Shown in pieces: positions 1 through 6,206 of a DNA stretch of 8,988 bases. Made by a program: the position numbers and the translations under genes. Numbering within the stretch: position 1 is the first letter of the stretch; every line of letters begins with the position of its first letter. The DNA lies in the NCBI GenBank assembly GCA_946482385.1, contig CAMLRI010000054.1, positions 1 to 8,988 on the forward strand, written 5' to 3'. The notes under the pieces were generated by a model. The model was not told where the DNA came from. It worked only from the letters and a program-made list of their open reading frames with translations, and ran no database searches. This DNA is from an uncultured Cellvibrio sp. Lineage in GTDB: Bacteria > Pseudomonadota > Gammaproteobacteria > Pseudomonadales > Cellvibrionaceae.

Positions 1-212
1 CGGGTGCCATCCTGGTGACGCACTTTTTCACCCACTTCATATTTCACCCGGCTAACGGGGGCATTATCCAACGCATAGGTGCGGCGCTCGCCGGCAGCGG
101 GAAAACTCAGGGTGAGGCGGCGATTGGCCACATCCAACACTATGCCCAAGCCCAAATCCACTTCGGCTTCACTGATCCAACGTTGCCCTATTACAAACTG
201 CGCCTTACTCAC
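1..212 (-). CDS. rapA: RNA polymerase-associated protein RapA, N-terminal 70 codons (cut by window edge)
   Basis: RapA is a Swi2/Snf2-type ATPase that binds RNA polymerase and helps recycle it after transcription. Only the N-terminal Tudor-like part is visible here; the helicase domains lie beyond base 1. Read on the minus strand from GTG at 212-210, the protein begins MSKAQFVIGQRWISEAEVDL and continues through GLGIVLDV and a NAPVSRVKYEVGEKV stretch. This aligns by eye, residue for residue, with the start of E. coli RapA (PFTLGQRWISDTESELGLG). The GTG start is supported by GAGCAGG seven bases upstream (220-226 on the plus strand) and by the position of the family start. The gene is divergent from the hexose-6-phosphate mutarotase, with 183 bases between them. 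Identification is confident despite the short fragment; the exact start is slightly less so. Confidence 0.9.
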   Translation of the reverse strand, partial: MSKAQFVIGQRWISEAEVDLGLGIVLDVANRRLTLSFPAAGERRTYALDNAPVSRVKYEVGEKVRHQDGT

Positions 213-395
213 TCGGATACCTGCTCGTTTTTAATGGTTGCCGGCCTATGCCCCCTGCATCACAAATGCCGGGAGATCTACCGCTCAAAGGGTGCGCATC
301 ATACTGTTTTAGTGGGGCAATTCCAAAAATTTTGGCTGCCAGCCAAGGGCCTTTTCGATAGAATCCAGGCGTTTACAGCGATCACGAGAAACTAC
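213..395. promoter_or_regulatory. Divergent intergenic region rapA / mutarotase
   Basis: This 183-base stretch separates two divergent start codons and must hold the promoters of both genes. I see no convincing -35/-10 pair in either direction. The one clear piece of structure is a 15-base dyad, TTGGCT-GCC-AGCCAA, at 332-346, about 50 bases before the mutarotase start. It could be an operator half-site pair or a short hairpin. A plus-strand reading frame is open through this region and into the mutarotase, but it also runs antisense through rapA, so I treat it as fortuitous. Confidence 0.55.
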
Positions 396-1337
396 ATGCA
401 TACCAATAACCTCGACCCCGACAGCCTGTTGCAACTGGAAAAACTCATTGCCCGGTGCGATTTCCTCCAACTGGGCGATAGCCGCCAACAATACCCGGAT
501 GCACCCGGCAGCGGTTTGCCACTGATCCTGGTGAACACCGACAGTTGTTCAGCGGTGATTTCCCTGCAGGGAGCCCACCTGCTGGAATTTAAAACCACCC
601 AGGGTGCCCCGCTGTTATGGCTTAGCCCCAATTGCGATTTTAGCCCCGGTAGCGCCCTGCGTGGCGGCATACCCCTGTGTCTGCCCTGGTTTGGCGTCAA
701 TCCAACCGACCCCGGCAAACCCAAGCACGGCTTTGCGCGCAATAACTTCTGGCAACTGGCCGATGCCCGCCGCCTGGGCGATGGCAGCGTGGAACTGGAA
801 TTTTTATTTGTTAGCGATGGCCACCTGCTCTTTGCCTATGATTTTTCGGCCGAGCTGCGCATGACCCTGGGGCAATCGGCCAAGCTGGAGCTGACCATCA
901 ACAATACCGATGAAGAGGATTTCGAGTGCAGCTGGGCAATGCATAATTACTACCCGGTCAGCAATCTCGCATCCGTTAAGGTGGCGGGCCTGGCGGGCCG
1001 CACCTATTTGGATAACATGGAGGCCTATGCCGCCAAACAACAAGAAGGCGATCTGGGTTTTAACGCGCCACTCGACCGGGTTTTTCCAGGCATAGAAAAC
1101 AAGCTGCAAATCCTCGGCAACCCGAGCATTGAAATCAGCCACCACAACTGCCCCAGTGTTGTCACCTGGAACCCGGGGGCAACCGCTGCTGCCAATATTG
1201 CCGATATAGGCGCAGGCCAAGAGCAGTTTTTCATCTGCGTGGAACGCGGCGCTGTGTTGCAGGAAAAATGGCACCTGGCTGCTGGCAGCAGCCAAAGCGC
1301 CTGGGTGGAGTTCAAACAAATTGAAAGCCAACCCTAA
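396..1337 (+). CDS. D-hexose-6-phosphate mutarotase (YeaD-like aldose 1-epimerase family)
   Basis: A cytoplasmic galactose-mutarotase-fold enzyme expected to interconvert the alpha and beta anomers of glucose-6-phosphate and related hexose phosphates. The 313-residue protein is close to the usual length of about 290-300. Family marks are visible in order: LRGGIPLCLPWFG (residues 88-100, with R89), HGFAR with H111, SWAMHNYYPV with H183, an LDRVF segment with D227, VVTWNPG (255-261) and CVERGAV with E283. The two histidines and the acidic residues are the expected catalytic set. I chose ATG 396 because the protein then starts just before the family's N-terminus; the same frame is open upstream to base 15, but there it lies over rapA on the other strand. 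The ribosome site is weak (CGAGAAA). The gene ends 19 bases before a strong two-way hairpin. E. coli yeaD is next to gapA; here the neighbours differ. Confidence 0.88.
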   Translation: MHTNNLDPDSLLQLEKLIARCDFLQLGDSRQQYPDAPGSGLPLILVNTDSCSAVISLQGAHLLEFKTTQGAPLLWLSPNCDFSPGSALRGGIPLCLPWFGVNPTDPGKPKHGFARNNFWQLADARRLGDGSVELEFLFVSDGHLLFAYDFSAELRMTLGQSAKLELTINNTDEEDFECSWAMHNYYPVSNLASVKVAGLAGRTYLDNMEAYAAKQQEGDLGFNAPLDRVFPGIENKLQILGNPSIEISHHNCPSVVTWNPGATAAANIADIGAGQEQFFICVERGAVLQEKWHLAAGSSQSAWVEFKQIESQP

Positions 1338-1356
1338 CGAAAATACCAAGCCCTAA

Positions 1357-1393
1357 AAGCACAAAAGCCGCTCACTGAGCGGCTTTTGTGCTT
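1357..1393. terminator. Two-way intrinsic terminator between mutarotase and mdh
   Basis: A perfect 18-base inverted repeat (1357-1374 and 1376-1393) lies between two convergent genes. The core arms GCCGCTCA/TGAGCGGC are flanked by AAAA on the left and TTTT on the right. Either RNA therefore forms a GC-rich stem followed by a U-run, the classic two-way terminator layout. It ends the mutarotase transcript (stop at 1337) and the mdh transcript (stop at 1409 from the other side). Confidence 0.92.
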
Positions 1394-1408
1394 AAACAGA
1401 TTGCATTA

Positions 1409-2392
1409 TTAAGCTGGCAGCAATTCTTTTACTGCATCGCGCTCTTCCTGCAACTCTTTCTCGGTAGCGGTCATGCGCGCGCGGGAGAATTCGTTGATAT
1501 CCAAGCCTTGTACGATTTCCCAATCGCCGTTTTTACACACGCATGGGAAGGAGTAGATCAAGCCTTTCTCGATACCGTAAGAACCGTCGCTGTATACACC
1601 CATGCTCACCCAATCATTGGCGGGAGTACCCAGTGCCCAATCGCGCATGTGGTTCAGCGCTGCGTTAGCAGCAGAGGCAGCAGAAGAAGCACCACGGGCG
1701 GCAATAATGGCAGCACCGCGTTGTTGAACGGTGGGAATGTAGTCGTTTTCGTACCAGGCTTGGTCAACCAGGCTCAGGGCTGGCTTGCCATTTACCAGGG
1801 TGTTGTGCAGGTCTGGGTATTGGGTAGAAGAGTGGTTACCCCAAATCAGCGCCTTGGTGATGTTGTTGATACTGGTGCCGGTTTTGGTAGCCAGTTGCGA
1901 CAGGGCACGGTTGTGGTCCAGGCGGGTCATGGCAGTGAACTGGCGGGGGTTGATATTGGGAGCATTGCGCTGGGCAATCAGGGCGTTGGTGTTCGCCGGG
2001 TTGCCGACTACCAATACTTTGATGTTGCGTGAGGCGTGGTCGTCAATCGCCTTGCCTTGTACCGAGAAAATAGCGGCGTTGGCAGCCAGCAGGTCTTTAC
2101 GCTCCATGCCTGGGCCGCGCGGACGGGCACCTACCAACAGGGCGTAGTCGCAATCTTTGAAAGCAACCGCTGGGTCATCAGTGGTCACAATACCGGCCAG
2201 CAATGGGAATGCGCAGTCATCCAACTCCATAGCCACACCCTGCAGGGCTTTCAGCGCCGGGGTGATTTCCAGCAATTGCAGGATTACTGGTTGATCTTTA
2301 CCCAGCATGTCGCCAGCGGCGATGCGGAACAACAGGGAATAGCTGATTTGGCCAGCGGCGCCAGTGACGGTAACTCTTACGGGTGCTTTCAC
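1409..2392 (-). CDS. mdh: Malate dehydrogenase (NAD-dependent)
   Basis: Cytoplasmic TCA-cycle enzyme that oxidises malate to oxaloacetate with NAD+. The protein is 327 residues, the normal length for the cytosolic-type bacterial Mdh (about 326-329). Visible marks: the Rossmann start [12 protein letters not shown] (residues 5-16), the substrate-loop arginines in [13 protein letters not shown] (88-100), [10 protein letters not shown] (128-137), MTRLDHNRA with D159 and R162, and the catalytic histidine H187 in LIWGNHSS. The third glycine of the dinucleotide loop is serine (GQIS), a position where this group also tolerates alanine. The start is GTG at 2392-2390 (reads MKAPVRV, typical of the family), with TGGAG seven bases upstream. 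The frame is open further upstream to 2599, but that extension has no family resemblance and covers the promoter. It runs alone as a single gene, convergent with the mutarotase and divergent from the ykgJ-type gene. Confidence 0.97.
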   Translation of the reverse strand: MKAPVRVTVTGAAGQISYSLLFRIAAGDMLGKDQPVILQLLEITPALKALQGVAMELDDCAFPLLAGIVTTDDPAVAFKDCDYALLVGARPRGPGMERKDLLAANAAIFSVQGKAIDDHASRNIKVLVVGNPANTNALIAQRNAPNINPRQFTAMTRLDHNRALSQLATKTGTSINNITKALIWGNHSSTQYPDLHNTLVNGKPALSLVDQAWYENDYIPTVQQRGAAIIAARGASSAASAANAALNHMRDWALGTPANDWVSMGVYSDGSYGIEKGLIYSFPCVCKNGDWEIVQGLDINEFSRARMTATEKELQEERDAVKELLPA

Positions 2393-2686
2393 GATGGGAC
2401 TCCATTTATTCGGGTGAAATTGGAAGGAAACGAAGGTTCGGCATTGTGTGCCAGGGTCTATTAGACGGCTGGGCATTATAGGCGTTTGCCCAAAAAATTC
2501 ACCCCAAGAATGGCATCTAATGAGAAGGATTCGCAAAATTAACCGGATATTTACGTTACCGCGCTTTACCCATCTTGAAAAATGGCCGCTTTTGCGCAAA
2601 ATCGTGCGCCGTCCAGTCGCTGTTACTTTTCCCTGGCTATTTGATTTTCTACTTTTCCTTCCCCTGAAATGGCATTTAGAGGTTGT
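2393..2686. other. Divergent intergenic region mdh / ykgJ-type gene
   Basis: A 294-base gap between divergent genes. Besides the mdh promoter candidate it holds a small dyad GCGCA-N6-TGCGC (2594-2609) and a pyrimidine-rich run before the ykgJ-type start (about 2621-2665). A TTGAAA at about 2575 has no good -10 partner, so the promoter of the plus-strand gene is not resolved. Short open frames cross the gap on both strands, but none has a plausible ribosome site or family resemblance. Confidence 0.5.
2470..2492 (-). promoter_or_regulatory. Probable mdh promoter: consensus -10 inside a small inverted repeat
   Basis: On the minus strand a perfect TATAAT lies at 2480-2475, about 80 bases before the mdh GTG, implying a 5' leader of roughly 75 bases. 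No good -35 is found at 16-18 bases; the nearest match is GGTGAA, so an activator or another sigma context is possible. The -10 sits within the arms TGGGCA (2470-2475) and TGCCCA (2487-2492), an 11-base-spaced dyad that could be an operator. The promoter call rests on sequence appearance and position only. Confidence 0.5.
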
Positions 2687-3067
2687 ATGAGCGGTGAGTC
2701 ACCCTGTTTAAGCTGCGGCGCTTGCTGCGCTGCTTTTCGCGTTTCTTTTTATTGGGGCGAGTGCCAAAGTGCTGGCGGCACAGTACCCGACCAACTTACC
2801 CTGCAAATTAGCCCCTACCACACCTGTATGAAAGGTACCGAGAAACACCCGGTGCGCTGTGTCGCCCTGGTGGGTACACCTGGTGAGCAGGTCAGTTGCA
2901 GCATCTACAACCATCGCTCCAGCACCTGCCGCGAATTCGATATTTGGAATGAAGACGGAAGTGTGAATGAGGCCTGCACCAAAGCGCGAGCGATTTATGG
3001 GCTAGCGCCCATTACAACGCCCCTCCAGATGCCCGAGGAGCGCCAGCATTTAATTTTGCACTACTAA
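2687..3067 (+). CDS. YkgJ-family cysteine cluster protein (putative zinc/iron-chelating, CxxCxxCC)
   Basis: A 126-residue cytoplasmic protein of the YkgJ/UPF0153 family (Pfam CxxCxxCC), thought to bind a metal or iron-sulfur cluster through conserved cysteines; its cellular role is not established. The signature is C7-LS-C10-GA-C13-C14, followed by FRVSFYWGE, then further cysteines at 26, 48, 58, 71 (SCSIY), 81 (TCREFD) and 97 (NEAC). This matches E. coli YkgJ closely by eye, with a slightly longer C-terminus. I chose ATG 2687 because AGAGG lies four bases upstream and [14 protein letters not shown] is the family start; an upstream in-frame ATG at 2669 has no ribosome site. The gene appears to be alone. 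Its TAA (3065-3067) overlaps the stop codon of the convergent membrane-protein gene, with no recognisable terminator between them. Confidence 0.9.
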   Translation: MSGESPCLSCGACCAAFRVSFYWGECQSAGGTVPDQLTLQISPYHTCMKGTEKHPVRCVALVGTPGEQVSCSIYNHRSSTCREFDIWNEDGSVNEACTKARAIYGLAPITTPLQMPEERQHLILHY

Positions 3068-4164
3068 TACGAAGTGACTTTGCTAATCCAGGGGTACCCC
3101 AAGTGACCAGAATGCTGCGTTATCGACACAGGCCGCCCCACTGCGGCAGAACCGTAGGTAGTGCTAGAAACTTTGAACTTGTAAGGCGGGCAAGCACAGT
3201 TCCAATTTTTTACAATTAAATAATGGCTAGTGCCACCGCGACGACTGCGACTTGTGTATTTACGCACCACCTCACTGGCAAAAACTTGTGGGGGGTTAAT
3301 ATCCCACTCAATATTGATGTCGCGCACTTCAAAGGCAAGTGACAAATAAATACCCAAAGCGCCAATAGTTGAAAGCTCCAACAACACCATATGGGTGCGA
3401 GCGCTGCGCCCCAACCAAAACACAGTAAAAAGCCCAAGCAAAACCACCAGGGGCACTGCGTATTTAATAGCATCCACAAGGATTAGGGTGTAATCAACTG
3501 TAAACGGTTCCCACACAAATCTGTGCCTAACATATTGCACCACAGCATTAATTGCCGAACCCGAACTAATCGCCAGAATCACAATAGCCTTGACTACAAA
3601 AGGATCATTCCAGCGCGAGCCAGAGCCCTGAACCACATCGGCCACCAGCTTGGCAACCATAGCAAAGTCTTCACACAATGCTGCAGATGCAAACTCAATA
3701 TCTTCTTGCGCATACATATGGCCAACAGACAGCTCTATCCATAGGCGCCCATTGCGGCAATGCAATACATAGGCCTGCAAACGCGATGCAGAACCATAGT
3801 TCATCATCTGCTGGATAGCTACGCGAAACCTTTGCGATGAGCTGATTGCGTAATGCAGCGATTTTTTATCTGTTACCAAATAAAACGCATCATCAAAATC
3901 CTTGTCGCCGGTTTGATATTCACGGGAAAGGCCTATACGGTTACAAAAAGCATCCCATGCGGATTGTCGCCTTATGGAAAAACTGGCCACATCGGGGCAA
4001 GCAACACCCAAATAAACAAGGGATGCATTACCCTTGTCGTTTTTTATTTTATAGTCGTGCCCACTCCGGGTTTTACCATCGGCATCCCAGCGGGAAAGTT
4101 GCCGGCGCCACAGCTCAAAGCCAACACACAAAATAATGGTTACCAAACCAAACAAAAACCACAT
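3064..4164 (-). CDS. Uncharacterised membrane protein, four predicted membrane segments
   Basis: I do not recognise this 366-residue protein. Hydrophobic segments fall at about 2-16, 188-208, 230-250 and 258-278. The positive-inside rule (RRQLSRW after segment 1, GRSARTH before segment 4) puts residues 17-187 in the cytoplasm and the C-terminal 85 residues outside. The cytoplasmic part is soluble-looking, with [12 protein letters not shown] and a [17 protein letters not shown] stretch. The external tail looks beta-rich: HYLIVKNW (314-321) and, near the end, [21 protein letters not shown]. It starts at ATG 4164 with CAGGG seven bases upstream, 32 bases after the dUTPase stop, so it is probably cotranscribed with dUTPase and tatD. 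Three sampled 60-base lines (3481-3600, 3841-3900) are about 41% GC, against about 61% for two holB lines (6361-6480), which suggests separate ancestry or relaxed constraint. No enzyme or transporter motif is visible. Confidence 0.8.
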   Translation of the reverse strand: MWFLFGLVTIILCVGFELWRRQLSRWDADGKTRSGHDYKIKNDKGNASLVYLGVACPDVASFSIRRQSAWDAFCNRIGLSREYQTGDKDFDDAFYLVTDKKSLHYAISSSQRFRVAIQQMMNYGSASRLQAYVLHCRNGRLWIELSVGHMYAQEDIEFASAALCEDFAMVAKLVADVVQGSGSRWNDPFVVKAIVILAISSGSAINAVVQYVRHRFVWEPFTVDYTLILVDAIKYAVPLVVLLGLFTVFWLGRSARTHMVLLELSTIGALGIYLSLAFEVRDINIEWDINPPQVFASEVVRKYTSRSRRGGTSHYLIVKNWNCACPPYKFKVSSTTYGSAAVGRPVSITQHSGHLGYPWISKVTSY

Positions 4165-4196
4165 TGGAGATCCCTGCCTTTGTTATTTTTTGCCAA

Positions 4197-4835
4197 TTAT
4201 TGCTGATAGCGCGCCACTAATGCCTGATACAACTCATCTTTAAATTCCGGCTTGCTGGCATCCAGCAATTGCACGGCTTCAACCAGGTGCTCATTATCCT
4301 CGCGGCCATCGTGCCAGTGTTTACGGTAACTACCGTCTTTGTAGCCGTGATCCTGGCGGAAGAAGTTCAACACGTTTTTGCCTACATAACCGCGATAAAG
4401 TTGATCGAAGCTCATATTCACACCGGCCATCAGGCGTGCAAACAGGCCGATATGGAACTGTTTATCCGCCAGGGTAGCGGCGGCGAATTTTTCCAGGTCG
4501 AGACGAAAATCTTGTTCATCTGTCGCTATAACCAATTCCTGTTGCACACGGGCAACCAACTCATCCTGGCTGCTGCCAGATTGCAGCAATATGCTTAAAC
4601 CAAAATGCCAAATATCAATTAGCTCCAAAGCCACCTGCTCGGTATCGGGCGATTGCTTTTTCCACCATTTCCAGCCGTAGTGATCCATGAGTTCGGCGCA
4701 CTCCACCCAAATGGCGCGATACCATTCGTAGCCTTGTGCGCGCCAATTGGCGGTGACTTTGGTGTTCATGCCATCTTGCAGCTCAAGCATGATAAGAATT
4801 TGTTGGGCTGAGGCAGACTGAGTTGGTGCAGACAT
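4197..4835 (-). CDS. dUTP diphosphatase, dimeric all-alpha type (dUTPase_2)
   Basis: Hydrolyses dUTP (and probably dUDP) to dUMP, keeping uracil out of DNA and feeding dTMP synthesis. The 212-residue protein is the dimeric all-alpha NTP-pyrophosphohydrolase type (Pfam dUTPase_2, MazG-like fold), not the common trimeric Dut. The marks are MLELQDGMN (16-24), the magnesium-binding ExxE at E45/E48 in WVECAELMDHYGWKWWKK, and ExxD at E71/D74 in ALELIDIWHF. A distal segment, YVGKNVLNFFRQDHGYKDG (150-168), then YRKHW, completes the substrate pocket. The ATG at 4835 has AAGG eight bases upstream. It lies 10 bases after tatD and 32 before the membrane-protein gene, so it is inside an operon. This type is best known from kinetoplastids, Campylobacter and some phages, but also occurs in various proteobacteria. 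Whether the genome also has a trimeric Dut cannot be seen here. Confidence 0.92.
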   Translation of the reverse strand: MSAPTQSASAQQILIMLELQDGMNTKVTANWRAQGYEWYRAIWVECAELMDHYGWKWWKKQSPDTEQVALELIDIWHFGLSILLQSGSSQDELVARVQQELVIATDEQDFRLDLEKFAAATLADKQFHIGLFARLMAGVNMSFDQLYRGYVGKNVLNFFRQDHGYKDGSYRKHWHDGREDNEHLVEAVQLLDASKPEFKDELYQALVARYQQ

Positions 4836-4845
4836 ATTATTGGCC

Positions 4846-5637
4846 TTAATGGGGAAGATATTGTTTGGCTTTATTGAACAAGCGATAAAAATTTTCGGTG
4901 GTTATTGCCGCAAGATCTTCCAGCGGCATACCGCGCAGATCGGCAATAAACTGGGCCACTTCGCGCACGTATTTGGGTTCGTTGGACTTGCCGCGATAAG
5001 GAACTGGTGCCAGGTAAGGCGAATCGGTTTCCACCAGTAAACGGTCGAGCGGCATATTGCGCACCACTTCGCGAATTTGCTCGGCATTTTTAAAAGTGAC
5101 TATGCCGGAAATAGAGATGTAGTAATTCAAATCCAGCGCCGCTTTGGCCATGGCCCAATCTTCGGTAAAGCAGTGCAACACACCGGCATGCTCCAGGCTG
5201 CCGTGTTCTTTGATCAATGCCAGGGTATCTGCTTTGGCCTCGCGGGTATGCACCACCACCGGCAAACCAATTTGTTTGCCCACGCGCAAATGCAAGGCAA
5301 AACTTTCGTGCTGCAATTCTTTGCTTTCAGTTTCGTAATGGTAATCAAGCCCTGTTTCACCCAAAGCAACTACTTTGGGCTGTGCTGCCCAGTTCAGTAA
5401 CTGGGCTTCAGTGGCTGCACCCTCTTTAACATCGCAGGGGTGAACACCCACCGAAGCCACTACTGGCGCGTGGGCTTGGGCAATATCAATCACAGTTTGG
5501 ATATTTGCCAAACTAATACCGATACACAGCATTTGCTGGATGCCGCGCTCCTGGGCGGCGGCTATGGCGGCAGCCAGGTCACCGTTATAGGCATCCAGCT
5601 TGATGCGATCCAGATGGCAGTGGGAGTCAATCAACAT
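4846..5637 (-). CDS. tatD: TatD/YcfH-family metal-dependent hydrolase (DNase)
   Basis: A 263-residue TIM-barrel amidohydrolase-superfamily enzyme of the TatD/YcfH group, with metal-dependent DNase activity in tested members and proposed roles in DNA repair and quality control. The complete metal site is visible: H6 and H8 in DSHCHLD, E94 in GETGLDYH, H130 in VVVHTREA, H155 in LHCFTED and D205 in ETDSPYLAP. Length is normal (about 260-265). The ATG at 5637 gives the exact family start MLIDSHCHLD; its ribosome site (CGAG) is weak. It follows pilZ, as in Pseudomonas (holB-pilZ-tatD), and leads the compact tatD-dUTPase-membrane protein unit. A hairpin with a T-run lies between pilZ and this gene, so expression may be partly uncoupled from pilZ. 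The paralogue-level name (tatD versus ycfH) is not decided by sequence alone. Confidence 0.93.
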   Translation of the reverse strand: MLIDSHCHLDRIKLDAYNGDLAAAIAAAQERGIQQMLCIGISLANIQTVIDIAQAHAPVVASVGVHPCDVKEGAATEAQLLNWAAQPKVVALGETGLDYHYETESKELQHESFALHLRVGKQIGLPVVVHTREAKADTLALIKEHGSLEHAGVLHCFTEDWAMAKAALDLNYYISISGIVTFKNAEQIREVVRNMPLDRLLVETDSPYLAPVPYRGKSNEPKYVREVAQFIADLRGMPLEDLAAITTENFYRLFNKAKQYLPH

Positions 5638-5668
5638 AAAAACACTCGTTGTTCATTCATGCGGGCGT

Positions 5669-5701
5669 AAAAACAGCGAAGCCAGGTATTACCTGGCTTC
5701 G
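5669..5701 (-). terminator. Hairpin with T-run between pilZ and tatD
   Basis: A perfect 11-base inverted repeat, CGAAGCCAGGT-ATT-ACCTGGCTTCG (5677-5701), is followed in the minus-strand direction by CTG and five Ts (5673-5669). This is the layout of an intrinsic terminator for the pilZ transcript. It lies 23 bases after the pilZ stop and about 30 bases before the tatD ATG. Since almost no room remains for a separate tatD promoter downstream, it may be partial (attenuating), or act as an RNA-processing or stability element within the operon. Confidence 0.72.
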
Positions 5702-5724
5702 GGGGAAACTGGTGGTGCGGGATT

Positions 5725-6078
5725 TTACATGGTATGGGTAGGCTTGTCAGAGTTGAGCATGCCCGCCAGGTAGTTCTCGATTTTGTTAACGGCTATGTTG
5801 TCCTGATCGCTAAATTGCACCCCTATACCCGCCGCGCGGTTGCCCTGGGCGCCCTTGGGGGTTACCCATACCACCTTGCCGGCCACCGGGATTTTTTCCG
5901 GTTCGTCCATCAGGCTTAACAACATAAATACTTCATCGCCCAGGTTGTAGCTTTTGCCAGTGGGAATAAATAAGCCGCCATTGGTAACAAATGGCATATA
6001 GGCCGCATAGAGCACTGCTTTGTCTTTGATGGTGAGGGAAAGTATGCCGTTTCGGACACCGCCGCCAATTGCTTGCAT
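5725..6078 (-). CDS. pilZ: Type IV pilus assembly protein PilZ
   Basis: A 117-residue PilZ-domain protein needed for type IVa pilus biogenesis; in Pseudomonas and Xanthomonas it is a cytoplasmic partner in the PilB/FimX pathway. The sequence is nearly that of P. aeruginosa PilZ: GILSLTIKDKAVLYAAYMPF (11-30), NGGLFIPT (33-40), MDEPEKIPVAGKVVWVTPKG (57-76), NRAAGIGVQF (80-89) and the conserved end PTHTM. Like that protein it lacks the RxxxR and D/NxSxxG residues that bind cyclic di-GMP, so it should not sense this messenger directly. I chose ATG 6078 because AGGA lies six bases upstream and the length then fits the family; the frame is open ten codons further to 6108, but without resemblance. 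It sits between holB and tatD, as in Pseudomonas. Confidence 0.94.
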   Translation of the reverse strand: MQAIGGGVRNGILSLTIKDKAVLYAAYMPFVTNGGLFIPTGKSYNLGDEVFMLLSLMDEPEKIPVAGKVVWVTPKGAQGNRAAGIGVQFSDQDNIAVNKIENYLAGMLNSDKPTHTM

Positions 6079-6206
6079 GGGGATTCCTATTGCTTGAACC
6101 AAGGTCAACTACAAATAAACAAATACCGGGTTGTGAACACAGCACAGGGCTGTGGAGACTGGAGACACTAATAGATTAGTCCACCAGTGTCCATACGCCA
6201 GCGGAA
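6079..6206 (-). promoter_or_regulatory. holB-pilZ gap with several small inverted repeats
   Basis: A 128-base gap, wide for neighbours in the same operon. It contains CACAGC-N5-GCTGTG (6138-6154), ACTAAT-AG-ATTAGT (6167-6180) nested inside GACACT/AGTGTC (6164-6169 and 6186-6191), and a tandem GGAGACT/GGAGACA (6154-6167). None is followed by a T-run on the minus strand, so they do not look like a terminator. They could be operators or a folded pilZ leader. A separate pilZ promoter is likely on spacing grounds, but I cannot place a good -35/-10 pair. Confidence 0.4.

Noticed and set aside
15..395. N-terminal extension of the mutarotase reading frame
   Set aside because: It lies antisense to the rapA N-terminus and has no resemblance to mutarotases; the family start fits ATG 396.
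804..1349. 181-codon minus-strand frame within the mutarotase gene
   Set aside because: Antisense to a well-supported enzyme, no recognisable product.
1388..2032. 214-codon open frame on the plus strand
   Set aside because: It runs entirely antisense to mdh, and its product resembles nothing; it is a by-product of mdh codon use.
2393..2599. Upstream extension of malate dehydrogenase by 69 codons
   Set aside because: The extension covers the likely promoter, lacks resemblance to Mdh, and the GTG at 2392 has a good ribosome site and the family's usual start.
2448..2690. 80-codon open frame on the plus strand between mdh and the ykgJ-type gene
   Set aside because: No ribosome site, basic low-complexity product, and it covers the mdh promoter area.
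3132..3147. GCCGC-N6-GCGGC hairpin as a terminator for the ykgJ-type gene
   Set aside because: Only five-base arms with no following T-run on either strand, and it lies inside the coding sequence of the membrane protein.
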